Position numbers and translations under genes: made by a program
The notes under the pieces: generated by a model
Databases searched by the model: none
Told to the model about the DNA's origin: nothing
Seen by the model: only the letters and a program-made list of their open reading frames with translations
In this document: positions 13,780 to 20,927 of the stretch, one piece after another
Layout of the letters: each line of letters opens with the position of its first letter
Numbering within the stretch: the first letter of the stretch is position 1
Assembly (NCBI GenBank): GCA_017412445.1
Contig: JAFPYA010000031.1
Span: 1 to 21,439, forward strand
Source: Clostridia bacterium
Lineage (GTDB): Bacteria > Bacillota > Clostridia > Christensenellales > Aristaeellaceae
Reading direction: 5' to 3'
DNA: 21,439 nt

Positions 13780-14265
13780 ATGAAAAGGATTATAAGCTTG
13801 ACTCTCGCCCTCGCGCTCGTGCTCGCACTTGGCGTTGCCCTCGCTCAGCCCCAGATTTTCGCCCCTGAGGGCGAAGGCCAGATCGGTCTTGGTGCCATAG
13901 TTTTGCAAAATGACATGCCCGTATACGAAAAAGCCGACGAGGCCTCAAAAACCGTTATGACCCTTCCCGCCGGCAGGCACATCATACTGATGGACATCGA
14001 AGAGGACTGGGCAAAGTGCGTGCTCTCCGACGACGTAGACGGCGCTCCCGCGGGCTACGTAAAGACCAACACGCTGCTTATCAACCCCGCGTACCTGATG
14101 ACTCAGGAGGCGACCACGCTCTACGCCTGGAACGATCTGAACGCCTTCACCTTCGAGACAGTGGACGAATACACGCTGTTCCCAGTGATGTTCTCCGACG
14201 GCGAATGGGCAGTCGTGAGCTACAACGGCGCCTCCGCCTGGATCTACATGGGCGCGGCCGAATAA
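13780..14265 (+). CDS. Secreted SH3b-like protein, copy 2
   Basis: A 161-residue paralogue of the preceding gene. The signal peptide is MKRIISLTLALALVLALG (cleavage likely after ALA, about residue 22). The mature part begins with FAPEGEGQIGLGAIVL, matching the AP-G-GQIG--A-VL start of copy 1. Then come VMTLPAGRHIILMDI, DWAKCVLSDDVDG, AGYVKTNTLLI, a central YAWNDL segment (YAWNSL in copy 1), and a second module ending GEWAVVSY and AWIYMG. The upstream context (AAGGAGATTACAGATATG) closely matches that of copy 1, so the pair arose by tandem duplication and is probably co-transcribed, with a terminator after this gene. Outside the shared motifs the copies have diverged strongly, suggesting different ligands (inference). 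Confidence 0.82.
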   Translation: MKRIISLTLALALVLALGVALAQPQIFAPEGEGQIGLGAIVLQNDMPVYEKADEASKTVMTLPAGRHIILMDIEEDWAKCVLSDDVDGAPAGYVKTNTLLINPAYLMTQEATTLYAWNDLNAFTFETVDEYTLFPVMFSDGEWAVVSYNGASAWIYMGAAE

Positions 14266-14299
14266 ACCCTCCCGAAAAAAACATAACATCCTTTATTCC

Positions 14300-14329
14300 A
14301 AAGCGCCGTTCATCTGAGCGGCGCTTTGT
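14300..14329 (+). terminator. Terminator after the SH3b pair
   Basis: AAAGCGCCG (14300-14308) pairs perfectly with CGGCGCTTT (14319-14327) around a 10-nt loop, and a T-rich tail (TTTGTTCTGT) follows. Confidence 0.75.
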
Positions 14330-14335
14330 TCTGTG

Positions 14336-14425
14336 TCGCGTAAGTTTTGTCTCTTTTTTGCGACAAAAATGAATTTTATTTGCGTGTTGTTTTAATAAAT
14401 TGCGAAATTAATTGTATTATTTGCG
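14336..14425 (+). promoter_or_regulatory. Phased TTGCG direct-repeat array upstream of the XRE/ImmA operon (candidate operator)
   Basis: TTGCG occurs at 14358, 14380, 14400 and 14421, and a one-mismatch TCGCG at 14336. Spacings are 22, 22, 20 and 21 bp, about two helical turns each. Copies 2-5 are preceded by A/T-only stretches (for example TATTATTTGCG). The last copy lies in the spacer of the predicted promoter. An inverted pair, TTTTGTC (14345-14351) and GACAAAA (14362-14368), overlaps the first copies. The arrangement is seen directly; a role as binding sites for the XRE protein is inference. Confidence 0.5.
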
Positions 14426-14440
14426 GATAAGTGGTATAAT
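14412..14440 (+). promoter_or_regulatory. Promoter of the XRE/ImmA operon
   Basis: TTGTAT (14412-14417), a 17-nt spacer ending in TGG, and perfect TATAAT (14435-14440). This is an extended -10 promoter. AAGGAG (14451-14456) follows eight nt before the ATG at 14465. Confidence 0.7.
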
Positions 14441-14464
14441 CAGGGTGGGAAAGGAGTGAAGCGT

Positions 14465-14857
14465 ATGCCTATAGATTACTCGGAGAGTCTGGGCGACATT
14501 ATACGCTCCAAGCGCAGGCAGTGCGGCCTGAGCTTAAGGGATTTGGCGGCCAGGACCGGGGTGCACCACTCCACCATTGACAGGATAGAGAAGGGTCTGT
14601 TCAGCGTGGTCGATCCCGAAACGCTCAACGCCATAGGCGACGCGCTGCATCTGGACAAGCTGTTTTTGCAGTCGCTGAACGGCGCGGGCGTAAAGGACGA
14701 GGACATACGCATCATAGCGCGCGCGGCAAGGCGCATGGACGCCGATCAGCGCCGCCGCATGCTCGAAATGCTCAAAAGCAGCTTTAAGGACGCCTTCACA
14801 AACGTCTACAGCGACGACCTCGACGAAAACGGCGACTATCTTGATGAAAGAAAGTGA
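14465..14857 (+). CDS. XRE-family helix-turn-helix transcriptional regulator
   Basis: A 130-residue regulator. Residues ~8-66 form an XRE/Cro-type HTH (LGDIIRSKRRQCGLSLRDLA, then RTGVHHSTIDRIEKGL and the PETLNAIGDALHL helix). The C-terminal half (about 78-112) carries DEDIRIIARAARRMDADQ followed by RRMLEMLKSSF. That layout is reminiscent of the helical tail of ImmR/DdrO-type repressors that are controlled by a partner ImmA/IrrE protease. ATG 14465 is chosen over the in-frame GTG 14456 because AAGGAG overlaps the latter and lies eight nt before the ATG. The downstream metallopeptidase gene overlaps by 14 nt, so the two proteins are probably made together. The phased repeats at 14336-14425 make autoregulation likely (inference). 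Confidence 0.88.
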   Translation: MPIDYSESLGDIIRSKRRQCGLSLRDLAARTGVHHSTIDRIEKGLFSVVDPETLNAIGDALHLDKLFLQSLNGAGVKDEDIRIIARAARRMDADQRRRMLEMLKSSFKDAFTNVYSDDLDENGDYLDERK

Positions 14858-16274
14858 CATCTCCATTTCAAGGCTGCGCGCGGCGGTGCTGACCGCGGCG
14901 CGGCTTTTGTATGCGGCGCGCGTGCCGAATTATCCCGTGGACGAGGGGCGGCTGCTGTCGGCCTTCAGCAGGCGCGTGTTTCTTATGCCCTACAGCCGCC
15001 TGAATCAGGACGCGCTTGCCTGGGCAAAAAGCAAAAGCCCCGACGGCTTCTGCCTGCAAATCAATCGCGCGGTGACCTGCGGCAGGGCGGACGCAAGCGC
15101 GGCGTCCTATCCCGCCGAAGGCGACATAGGCACTTTTGACGACTGCATCTGGCAAATCTATTACGAGGACAGGGCGGATAAGGCGCGAAAGCGCTTTACG
15201 CTGATGCACGAACTGGGTCACGTGCTGCTTAAGCACCATTCGCCTGAAAATAGCGAAGCCTGCGGCGCAGAGGGCGCGCGCTGCCCCGACAGGCGCGCCG
15301 ACAACGAGGCGGACGAGTTTGCCGCGAGCGTGCTTGCGCCCGCGCCGGCAGTGGAAAGGCTGCTCAGTCTGCACGGCTTTACGCTGAAAAACGGACAGGT
15401 CGCCTTTACATGCCCGGACGCGCCTCTCCTCAATAATCTGGGACAGACGCCAAGGGCCGTGCCGCTAATTTCAACCGCGTTCGGCATAAGCGTCTCGGCC
15501 GCTGAAAGGCGCATAAGAGCGCTTGCGGGCGAACTGGAAATGTGGAAAAGCGCGGACAGGGCGCTGTTCGACTACGCCCAGAGCCTGCCCCACAGGGCGG
15601 ACTGGCACTGCTGGGTGTGCGGCACAAAGCGGCGCAGCGCATACCTGTACTGCCCGGGCTGCGGCAAGGGCGGCGACTACGTATACAGCGACCCCGGGCG
15701 CTTCGCCCGCGGGGTGATGGGCTTACGAGACACGGGGCGCTTTGAATTCTGTTCCGTGTGCGGAAGCGATGACTTCTCCGACGAGGCGAGCTATTGCGGC
15801 GTGTGCGGAGCGCCCCTCGTCAACCCCTGCGAAAACGCCCACCATACGCCCGGCGACTTCATACGAAGCGGCATGAAAGTGGTATCGGGCACGCATTTTT
15901 GCAGGCCGACGGACATATACTGTCCGCACTGCGGGGTGCTTACGCTCTTCGGCGCGCGGCACGGCCCGACAGAAGGCCTGTGGCTAAAGGACAGGTGCCG
16001 CACGAAGAGGGCAGCTTACGGCGATCCCGACAGCGAAAAAGCCCTGCCCGATAGCATTATAAACACCTGCGGGGAGCACGCGTGCAAAAAGGGCGACCGC
16101 TATTGCGAGGTGTGCGGAAAAAAGACAAAGCTTTTTGAGCAGGGAGCGCTTGAGCCCTACACACAAACCCGCGCCTTCAGCGAGCTCATCGAAAGCGAAA
16201 AATACCGCCCCGCGCCCCCGCCGCCGCTTTTGAACGTCGATTTGACCCGGGAAAGCTGTCAGCGCCCCGAATAA
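14844..16274 (+). CDS. ImmA/IrrE-family metallopeptidase fused to multiple zinc ribbons
   Basis: A 476-residue protein. The N-terminal half is an ImmA/IrrE (COG2856) peptidase: FTLMHELGHVLLKHH contains the HExxH site (H122, E123, H126). ADNEADEFAASVLAP supplies the downstream acidic ligand (E155 in the EA-D/N-xFA motif). Such enzymes cleave a partner XRE repressor to relieve it. Residues ~250-425 add cysteine pairs typical of zinc ribbons: C256/C259 with C270/C273; C303/C306 with C318/C321; C353 and C360/C363 (perhaps with C385); C409/C414 with C421/C424. A Pro-rich tail follows. ATG 14844 overlaps the XRE gene by 14 nt; a TTG one codon earlier is possible. No strong ribosome site is seen, so coupling is likely. 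The protease half is the standard family; the zinc-ribbon array is unusual and could sense zinc or redox state, or bind DNA (inference). Confidence 0.88.
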   Translation: MKESDISISRLRAAVLTAARLLYAARVPNYPVDEGRLLSAFSRRVFLMPYSRLNQDALAWAKSKSPDGFCLQINRAVTCGRADASAASYPAEGDIGTFDDCIWQIYYEDRADKARKRFTLMHELGHVLLKHHSPENSEACGAEGARCPDRRADNEADEFAASVLAPAPAVERLLSLHGFTLKNGQVAFTCPDAPLLNNLGQTPRAVPLISTAFGISVSAAERRIRALAGELEMWKSADRALFDYAQSLPHRADWHCWVCGTKRRSAYLYCPGCGKGGDYVYSDPGRFARGVMGLRDTGRFEFCSVCGSDDFSDEASYCGVCGAPLVNPCENAHHTPGDFIRSGMKVVSGTHFCRPTDIYCPHCGVLTLFGARHGPTEGLWLKDRCRTKRAAYGDPDSEKALPDSIINTCGEHACKKGDRYCEVCGKKTKLFEQGALEPYTQTRAFSELIESEKYRPAPPPPLLNVDLTRESCQRPE

Positions 16275-16297
16275 CCGCCGTTTTCGTCCGCCGCGTA

Positions 16298-16326
16298 TTG
16301 CTTTTGAGCGCGGCTTAGTGTATACT
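16298..16326 (+). promoter_or_regulatory. Candidate promoter for addB with a long leader
   Basis: TTGCTT (16298-16303), a 17-nt spacer and TATACT (16321-16326). If used, the addB transcript would carry a leader of about 310 nt containing all the hairpins listed for this region. No better promoter was found nearer to the gene. Confidence 0.45.
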
Positions 16327-16592
16327 GAACACAGCTTTCAGCAATCATAAAAAGCCTGAGGGTGGCTTGGTGGGGCCGCAGCCCCTCCAAATAAAATCCG
16401 AAGGGGCAGCTTCGCCGCCCCGAGGACGATTTTTGCGAAGGGAGCGAAGACGACCGGAGCAAACAATCGCTTCATTGCGGTTTTTTCGCCCGGAAATCTC
16501 GGCAGAGATTTCAGAAAAAACCGTAAACCTGTTGCACAACCCTCAAAACTCTGCCGTTTCAAATAAAATACATTCCAAACGGCATAACCCAC

Positions 16593-16625
16593 CGCTCAAA
16601 ATGAATCTGCGATTCATTTTGAGCG
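16593..16625 (+). repeat. Perfect 15-bp inverted repeat just before the addB ribosome site
   Basis: CGCTCAAAATGAATC (16593-16607) and its exact reverse complement (16611-16625) flank a 3-nt loop, TGC. The stem ends nine nt upstream of the CGGAGG ribosome site (about 16634-16639). No T-run follows, so it is not a typical terminator. It could stabilise the mRNA, control translation, or be a protein-binding palindrome. Confidence 0.7.
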
Positions 16626-16643
16626 TACCCTTTCGGAGGAAAT

Positions 16644-19600
16644 ATGACCCAGATACGTATTGTGCTGTCGCGCGCGCCGGGGCTGATACCGGGGCTGCTG
16701 AAGGAATTTGACCGGGCGGACAAGCCAGTGGTGCTTGTGCCCGAGAGCTTCACTTTGGCGTGCGAAACCCAGATAGTGGACCGCAGCCGCGACAGGGGCA
16801 TTTTTGACATAAACGTGTATTCGCCCTCCTCCTTCGTGAGGGACATACGCGAGCTGACCGGGCGGGGCAGCAAAAAGCCCATCTCCGCCGACGGGCAGAA
16901 CATGATAATGGCGGGGCTGCTGAACAAAAACAGGGACAGGCTTAAGTATTACGGCGGGTCCGTGGGTCAGCCCTCGCTTGCGCACAAGCTGGCCGTGCAG
17001 ATAGGCGATTTTGCGCGGGCGCGGCTGAGCGCGCAGCTGCTGCGCGGCTTTGACATGGGCTCAAGGCGCACAAACGACAAGCTCAGCGACGTGGCGCTGA
17101 TCTGGGACGGCTACAGCGAAATACTTGAGCGCGGCTTTGAGGACAACGTGAGCAGGTGGCAAGGCGCGCTGAACCGCCTTAAGCAAAGCGGGCTTGTGAA
17201 GGACGCGCAATTGCTGATTTACGGCTATGATTACATAAATCACGACCTTTTAGGTCTTATAGAGGCGGCAACAGGCGAGGCGAAGGAGATAGTGATAGGC
17301 CTCGTGTGCGACGATTTAGGCCCTGACAGGGACATATTCCGCGGGGCGAGCGACTCGGTCGCGCTTCTCAGGCGCCACCTCGAAAAGCGCAGGCTGCCCG
17401 CGCCCGAAATAAGGACCGAGACCTTCCTGCCGCCCATGGAGCCGGGCATCGCCTACGTGGAAAAGAGCATATACGCCTTCGGCCCCTTTGACGGCAAAAA
17501 CGCGGACAGGCAGAGCGCGGCAAAGCAGACGCTTTCAAAGCAGAGCGTGCCGGACATGAGCTCGGTAAAGGCGTATTACGCAAAGAACAACTATCAGGAG
17601 TGCCTCTACGCCTGCCAGACGCTGATAGACTGGCACAACGAGGGCGTGCCGTGGGAGGACATGGCCGTGGCGATATGCGAAAACGACACGCTGCCCTCGC
17701 TTTTGCCCCTCACCCTCTCGGAGGCGGGCATACCATTCAACGCCAAGCGCGACCGACCTATTCTTTTGAACGGCTACGCGCAGTACTTTATGTCGCTGCT
17801 TCGGGTGCTGAGGCTCAATTTCTGCCAGGCTGACGTGCTTCGCATGATGAAGACGGGCTTTACTCAGCTTGACGGCAGGGCCGTGATGGACATGGAAAAC
17901 TACGCCCGCGCCCACGGCATACACCGCTTCCGCTGGCTTAAGCCCTTCCGCCTGCCCGAGGACGAGGCCGGGGCCGAAAAGGTGAGCGCGCTGGAGGAGA
18001 TGCGCCGCGCCTTCACAGAGCCGATAAGCGCGCTCAAAAGGACGCTCGGCAGGCGCGACTGCGGCGGGCGCGAGGCGGCGCAGGCGCTGTACGAATATGT
18101 AATAAACGAGGGCGTTTACCAAAAGCTGCTGGCCAAAGAGGAGGAATACGTCCGCCGCGGCGACGACGCGAATATAGACGTGAACCGTCAGGTGTGGAGC
18201 GCGGTGAACGACATGCTGGATTCGCTGGCCTCCTTCATAGGCGACGCCCACCTGCCGCTCAGGGAGCTCACCTCGATGCTCGAGGCGTCGCTGAGCGCGA
18301 GGCTCATAAAGTCGCTGCCCCAGCTCTCAAGGGCCGTAACCGTCGCCCCGCCGCAGATGCTGTTCTCAGCGGGCGTAAGGCGCATGATAGTGATGGGTAT
18401 GCAGGAGGGCGAGGTCTCGGGCAGCTCTGGGATACTGAGCGACAACGAACTGAGAAAGCTCGAAAGGTGCATAGAGGAGCTGGGCGAGGAGACGCGCTTA
18501 AATGGCGGCGCGCTGAGCGCTCTGCCCCTTGGCTCTATAGGCCAGACCCCGGCAGAACTGGCGGCGAGGCAGAAGCAGGACGTGTATCAGGCGGTGTCGC
18601 TGGCGCGCGAGAGGCTGGTGCTGTCGGCCTCGGGCGCAAAGTCCGGCGGCGGCGTGCTCACGCCCTCTACGGCGTTCAGGCGCATATACGAGGTTATAAA
18701 GGCGCATAAGCCCGAAAACGCACTGGGCGGCGCGGAGAAGGACGAGGGCTTAAAGCCCTTCGCGCCCGCGTTTGCGCTTGAAGAAGTGGCGCTGAAGCTC
18801 AGGGACGCGCGAAACGGCAACGCGGGCTTTTTGCGGGGCGAGGACGAAGCGGACGCGCTCTGGCGAAGGGCGCTGAGCGCGCTGTACGCTTCCCCCGTAT
18901 GGCGCGACCGCGCCGCGGGCGTGCTGGGCGGCCTGAACGTCACTATGGCCTCTCAGGGTCTCACCCGCTCTCAGGCGGACGCGCTCTACGCCGTGCGCGG
19001 CATGACGATTTCGAGGGTGGAGACCTTCGCCGCCTGCCCCAGAAAGCATCTGCTTAATTACGGCCTGAGGCTCTTTCCCACGGAGGACTTCACATACGAA
19101 AGAAACGAGCAGGGCACGTTCAACCACGACGTGATAAAGGCGTTTCTGGACGAGGCCATGGGGCTTGACAGCTGGCCGCTCCTCAGCGAAAGGGAGGAAA
19201 CCGAGCTTATGAACCGCGTGCTGAAAGAGCAGGTCAGGCGCTGGGAGGGCGGCGTGCTGCGCTCTGACACGGCGCACAAGTATCAGGGTGCGGGCATCAT
19301 CCACTCGGTCAGAACCTCGGTGGGCGGCCTCATGCGCGAATTCAGAAAGCCCGCGCACTTTCTGCCCATGGCGGCCGAGGTGCCCTTTGGAATGTACGAC
19401 AGGCGCGCCACAATGAAGCTGCCCGCGCTGAACATTCAGACAGACGACGGCGAAAACACCGTGTTCTCCGGGCGCATAGACCGCATAGACGCCTACACCG
19501 CGCAGGACGGCACAAAATATTTCATGATAGTCGACAACAAAATGAGCGAAAAGCAGGTAAAGCTCGCCTCGGTGGAGATGGGTCTGCAATTACAATTGCC

Positions 19601-20057
19601 CCTGTATATAAAGGCCGCGCAGCAGGGACTTTCTGACATGGAAAGCGCGGGCGGCCTCTACCAGCCCATAAGGGAGGTGCTGGTGGATCTTAACGAAGCA
19701 AAGGATCCCGAGCAGGCGCTTGCAAAAGGGCTGAAGCCGGACGGCATGATACTTGACGACAAGGAAGTAATGCGCGCTATGTCCCTTGAGGGCAAGCGCC
19801 GCGCCAAGGACACAAACGACACCATGGCCGTGGTGAGCGCAGGCGAATTGCAGGAGGTTATCGACGCCGCCGTTAAAGCGGTAAGCGAGTGCATGGGGCG
19901 CATAAAATCAGGCGAAACCGCGCCAAAGCCCATAAAGGACGGCATCTCCCCCTGCGAATACTGCGACCACGCCGACGCCTGCCTCTACGACAGCACCCTC
20001 CCCGGCTGCAGAATCAAGGAAGTAAACCACAAGGTAAAGCCACAGGAAGAAGAATAA
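16644..20057 (+). CDS. addB: AddB (RexB-like): nuclease subunit of the AddAB helicase-nuclease
   Basis: A 1137-residue protein with the size and layout of AddB, which works with AddA to unwind and trim DNA ends and load RecA at double-strand breaks. The C-terminal PD-(D/E)XK nuclease is complete: GRIDRID (943-949, D946) and IVDNK (D964, K966). The four iron-sulfur cysteines are present as C798 (FAACPRKH) and C1104, C1107, C1113, with the CxxC-x5-C spacing of Bacillus AddB. The N-terminal helicase-like part lacks a P-loop: VLSRAPGLIPGL stands where Bacillus AddB has a GxxGSGKT-type motif, as in RexB-like forms. CGGAGG precedes the ATG. Normally addA follows immediately; here two terminators and a convergent gene follow instead, so addA must lie elsewhere or be absent. 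Confidence 0.92.
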   Translation: MTQIRIVLSRAPGLIPGLLKEFDRADKPVVLVPESFTLACETQIVDRSRDRGIFDINVYSPSSFVRDIRELTGRGSKKPISADGQNMIMAGLLNKNRDRLKYYGGSVGQPSLAHKLAVQIGDFARARLSAQLLRGFDMGSRRTNDKLSDVALIWDGYSEILERGFEDNVSRWQGALNRLKQSGLVKDAQLLIYGYDYINHDLLGLIEAATGEAKEIVIGLVCDDLGPDRDIFRGASDSVALLRRHLEKRRLPAPEIRTETFLPPMEPGIAYVEKSIYAFGPFDGKNADRQSAAKQTLSKQSVPDMSSVKAYYAKNNYQECLYACQTLIDWHNEGVPWEDMAVAICENDTLPSLLPLTLSEAGIPFNAKRDRPILLNGYAQYFMSLLRVLRLNFCQADVLRMMKTGFTQLDGRAVMDMENYARAHGIHRFRWLKPFRLPEDEAGAEKVSALEEMRRAFTEPISALKRTLGRRDCGGREAAQALYEYVINEGVYQKLLAKEEEYVRRGDDANIDVNRQVWSAVNDMLDSLASFIGDAHLPLRELTSMLEASLSARLIKSLPQLSRAVTVAPPQMLFSAGVRRMIVMGMQEGEVSGSSGILSDNELRKLERCIEELGEETRLNGGALSALPLGSIGQTPAELAARQKQDVYQAVSLARERLVLSASGAKSGGGVLTPSTAFRRIYEVIKAHKPENALGGAEKDEGLKPFAPAFALEEVALKLRDARNGNAGFLRGEDEADALWRRALSALYASPVWRDRAAGVLGGLNVTMASQGLTRSQADALYAVRGMTISRVETFAACPRKHLLNYGLRLFPTEDFTYERNEQGTFNHDVIKAFLDEAMGLDSWPLLSEREETELMNRVLKEQVRRWEGGVLRSDTAHKYQGAGIIHSVRTSVGGLMREFRKPAHFLPMAAEVPFGMYDRRATMKLPALNIQTDDGENTVFSGRIDRIDAYTAQDGTKYFMIVDNKMSEKQVKLASVEMGLQLQLPLYIKAAQQGLSDMESAGGLYQPIREVLVDLNEAKDPEQALAKGLKPDGMILDDKEVMRAMSLEGKRRAKDTNDTMAVVSAGELQEVIDAAVKAVSECMGRIKSGETAPKPIKDGISPCEYCDHADACLYDSTLPGCRIKEVNHKVKPQEEE

Positions 20058-20093
20058 AAGCCCTTTCGCCTTCGCGCCTGATCGGATCGACCT

Positions 20094-20114
20094 TCCGTTC
20101 AAAACGGATTTTTT
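20094..20114 (+). terminator. Terminator after addB
   Basis: TCCGTT (20094-20099) and AACGGA (20103-20108) form a short stem with a 3-nt loop, followed by six T residues. It lies 37 nt after the addB stop. Confidence 0.6.
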
Positions 20115-20130
20115 GGTCATTTCGAGCGAT

Positions 20131-20168
20131 AAAAATTGCCGCCTCCATAAAAAGCGAGGCGGCTTTGT
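20131..20168. terminator. Bidirectional terminator between addB and the convergent secreted-protein gene
   Basis: GCCGCCTC (20138-20145) and GAGGCGGC (20156-20163) form a perfect 8-bp stem with a 10-nt loop. T-rich DNA follows on the plus strand (TTTGTAT), and read on the minus strand the stem is followed by AATTTTTATC, so both converging transcripts can end here. Confidence 0.75.
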
Positions 20169-20220
20169 ATATAAACCTGCGCGTCTTTGCGCGGCAGGAT
20201 CCGCAGAATATCAAATAGCG

Positions 20221-20769
20221 TCAAATGATGGGTTTAAAGCTGTTCAATATTCTGACGAACAATTCGTATGTGTCGTGATCCACGTCCACACCCTTGTAGG
20301 TTTTGGCGCTTACGGCGTAAAGCGTCAGCCCCACGCAGTAGCCGTTGGTCATGGTCTCGGCGTAGTAGCCCCTGTCACCGTCCTCAAAGGTGATTTCTAT
20401 GATTACGAAGGGAATCCTGCCCACGGTCACCGTTTCGATCAGGCGCGGGGACATATCCTCGAACTGCTTAAGCAGGCTCGCTGTGTACTCCGTCATGTCC
20501 TTTTCGTTGCCGCGCCAAAGGCTTACGTCGTACCAGGAGGAGTAATAGTCCAGCGTCGCGTACATGCACAGCGTCACGTCGCCGTATCTGTACATGTAGC
20601 CCAGATCCCAGCTGTCCTCGCTTTCCTCGAGGTTGTCAAACGAAATGAACCAGTCGCCGGGCAGGCGCATGGTGAAGTATTGGGTGGTAAACTCCTTTGT
20701 AAGCTCTTCGCCGCTGGCAAAGCCCATGCACAGCACAAGCGCAAGAAGCGCGCAAAACAAACGTTTCAT
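20221..20769 (-). CDS. Small secreted protein of unknown function
   Basis: A 182-residue exported protein. The signal peptide is MKRLFCALLALVLCMGFASG, with cleavage probably before EEL. The mature part begins with a YFTMRLPGDWFISFDN motif, reminiscent of PsbP-like/DUF1795-type lipid-surface or stress proteins whose first strand reads F-x-x-x-L-P-x-x-W. It continues with Tyr/Trp-rich stretches and ends in a typical C-terminal helix (TYELFVRILNSFKPII). I do not assign a function. ATG 20769 is chosen over the in-frame ATG at 20784 because GGAG (complement of 20776-20779) sits six nt upstream of it. The gene is monocistronic, with an extended -10 promoter and the shared terminator with addB. Confidence 0.8.
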   Translation of the reverse strand: MKRLFCALLALVLCMGFASGEELTKEFTTQYFTMRLPGDWFISFDNLEESEDSWDLGYMYRYGDVTLCMYATLDYYSSWYDVSLWRGNEKDMTEYTASLLKQFEDMSPRLIETVTVGRIPFVIIEITFEDGDRGYYAETMTNGYCVGLTLYAVSAKTYKGVDVDHDTYELFVRILNSFKPII

Positions 20770-20794
20770 AATAAACTCCGTCATTTTTGTGTTC

Positions 20795-20803
20795 AGTATA
20801 CCA
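20795..20803 (-). promoter_or_regulatory. Extended -10 promoter of the small secreted protein gene
   Basis: On the minus strand, TGGTATACT (complement of 20795-20803) stands about 25 nt before the start codon. The -35 position (TTCCAA) is weak, so recognition would depend on the TGG extension. Confidence 0.5.
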
Positions 20804-20868
20804 CAATTCAGTGCGGATTGGAAGCGTCTTTTAAGATTTTTTTAAGGCAAAGATGCGCCCTATATTCC

Positions 20869-20897
20869 TTGAATCTTAGCATTCGGGATGTTATAAT
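20869..20897 (+). promoter_or_regulatory. Promoter of the amino-acid ABC transporter genes
   Basis: TTGAAT (20869-20874), a 17-nt spacer and TATAAT (20892-20897), about 30 nt upstream of the permease ATG. Confidence 0.65.
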
Positions 20898-20927
20898 GCT
20901 TTTATATGTCACGAAAGGCTTTTTGGA

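Larger units (their letters stand above)
16275..16643 (+). other. Hairpin-rich leader/intergenic region upstream of addB
   Basis: No gene is supported in these 369 bp. A promoter sits at 16298-16326, and a series of stem-loops fills the rest. GGTGGGGC/GCCCCTCC lies at 16369-16388 with one mismatch. GGGGC/GCCCC with an inner GC pair lies at 16403-16421. A two-part hairpin at 16478-16523 has outer arms CGGTTTTTTC/GAAAAAACCG and inner arms GAAATCTC/GAGATTTC. A perfect 15-bp hairpin lies at 16593-16625. Base composition is patchy, as in an inserted repeat element or a structured RNA leader. TTGCG also appears at 16433 and 16475, 42 bp apart. Confidence 0.5.

Noticed and set aside
17535..18251. 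238-codon minus-strand frame inside addB
   Set aside because: Antisense shadow in a GC-rich gene, with no motif and no promoter or ribosome site.
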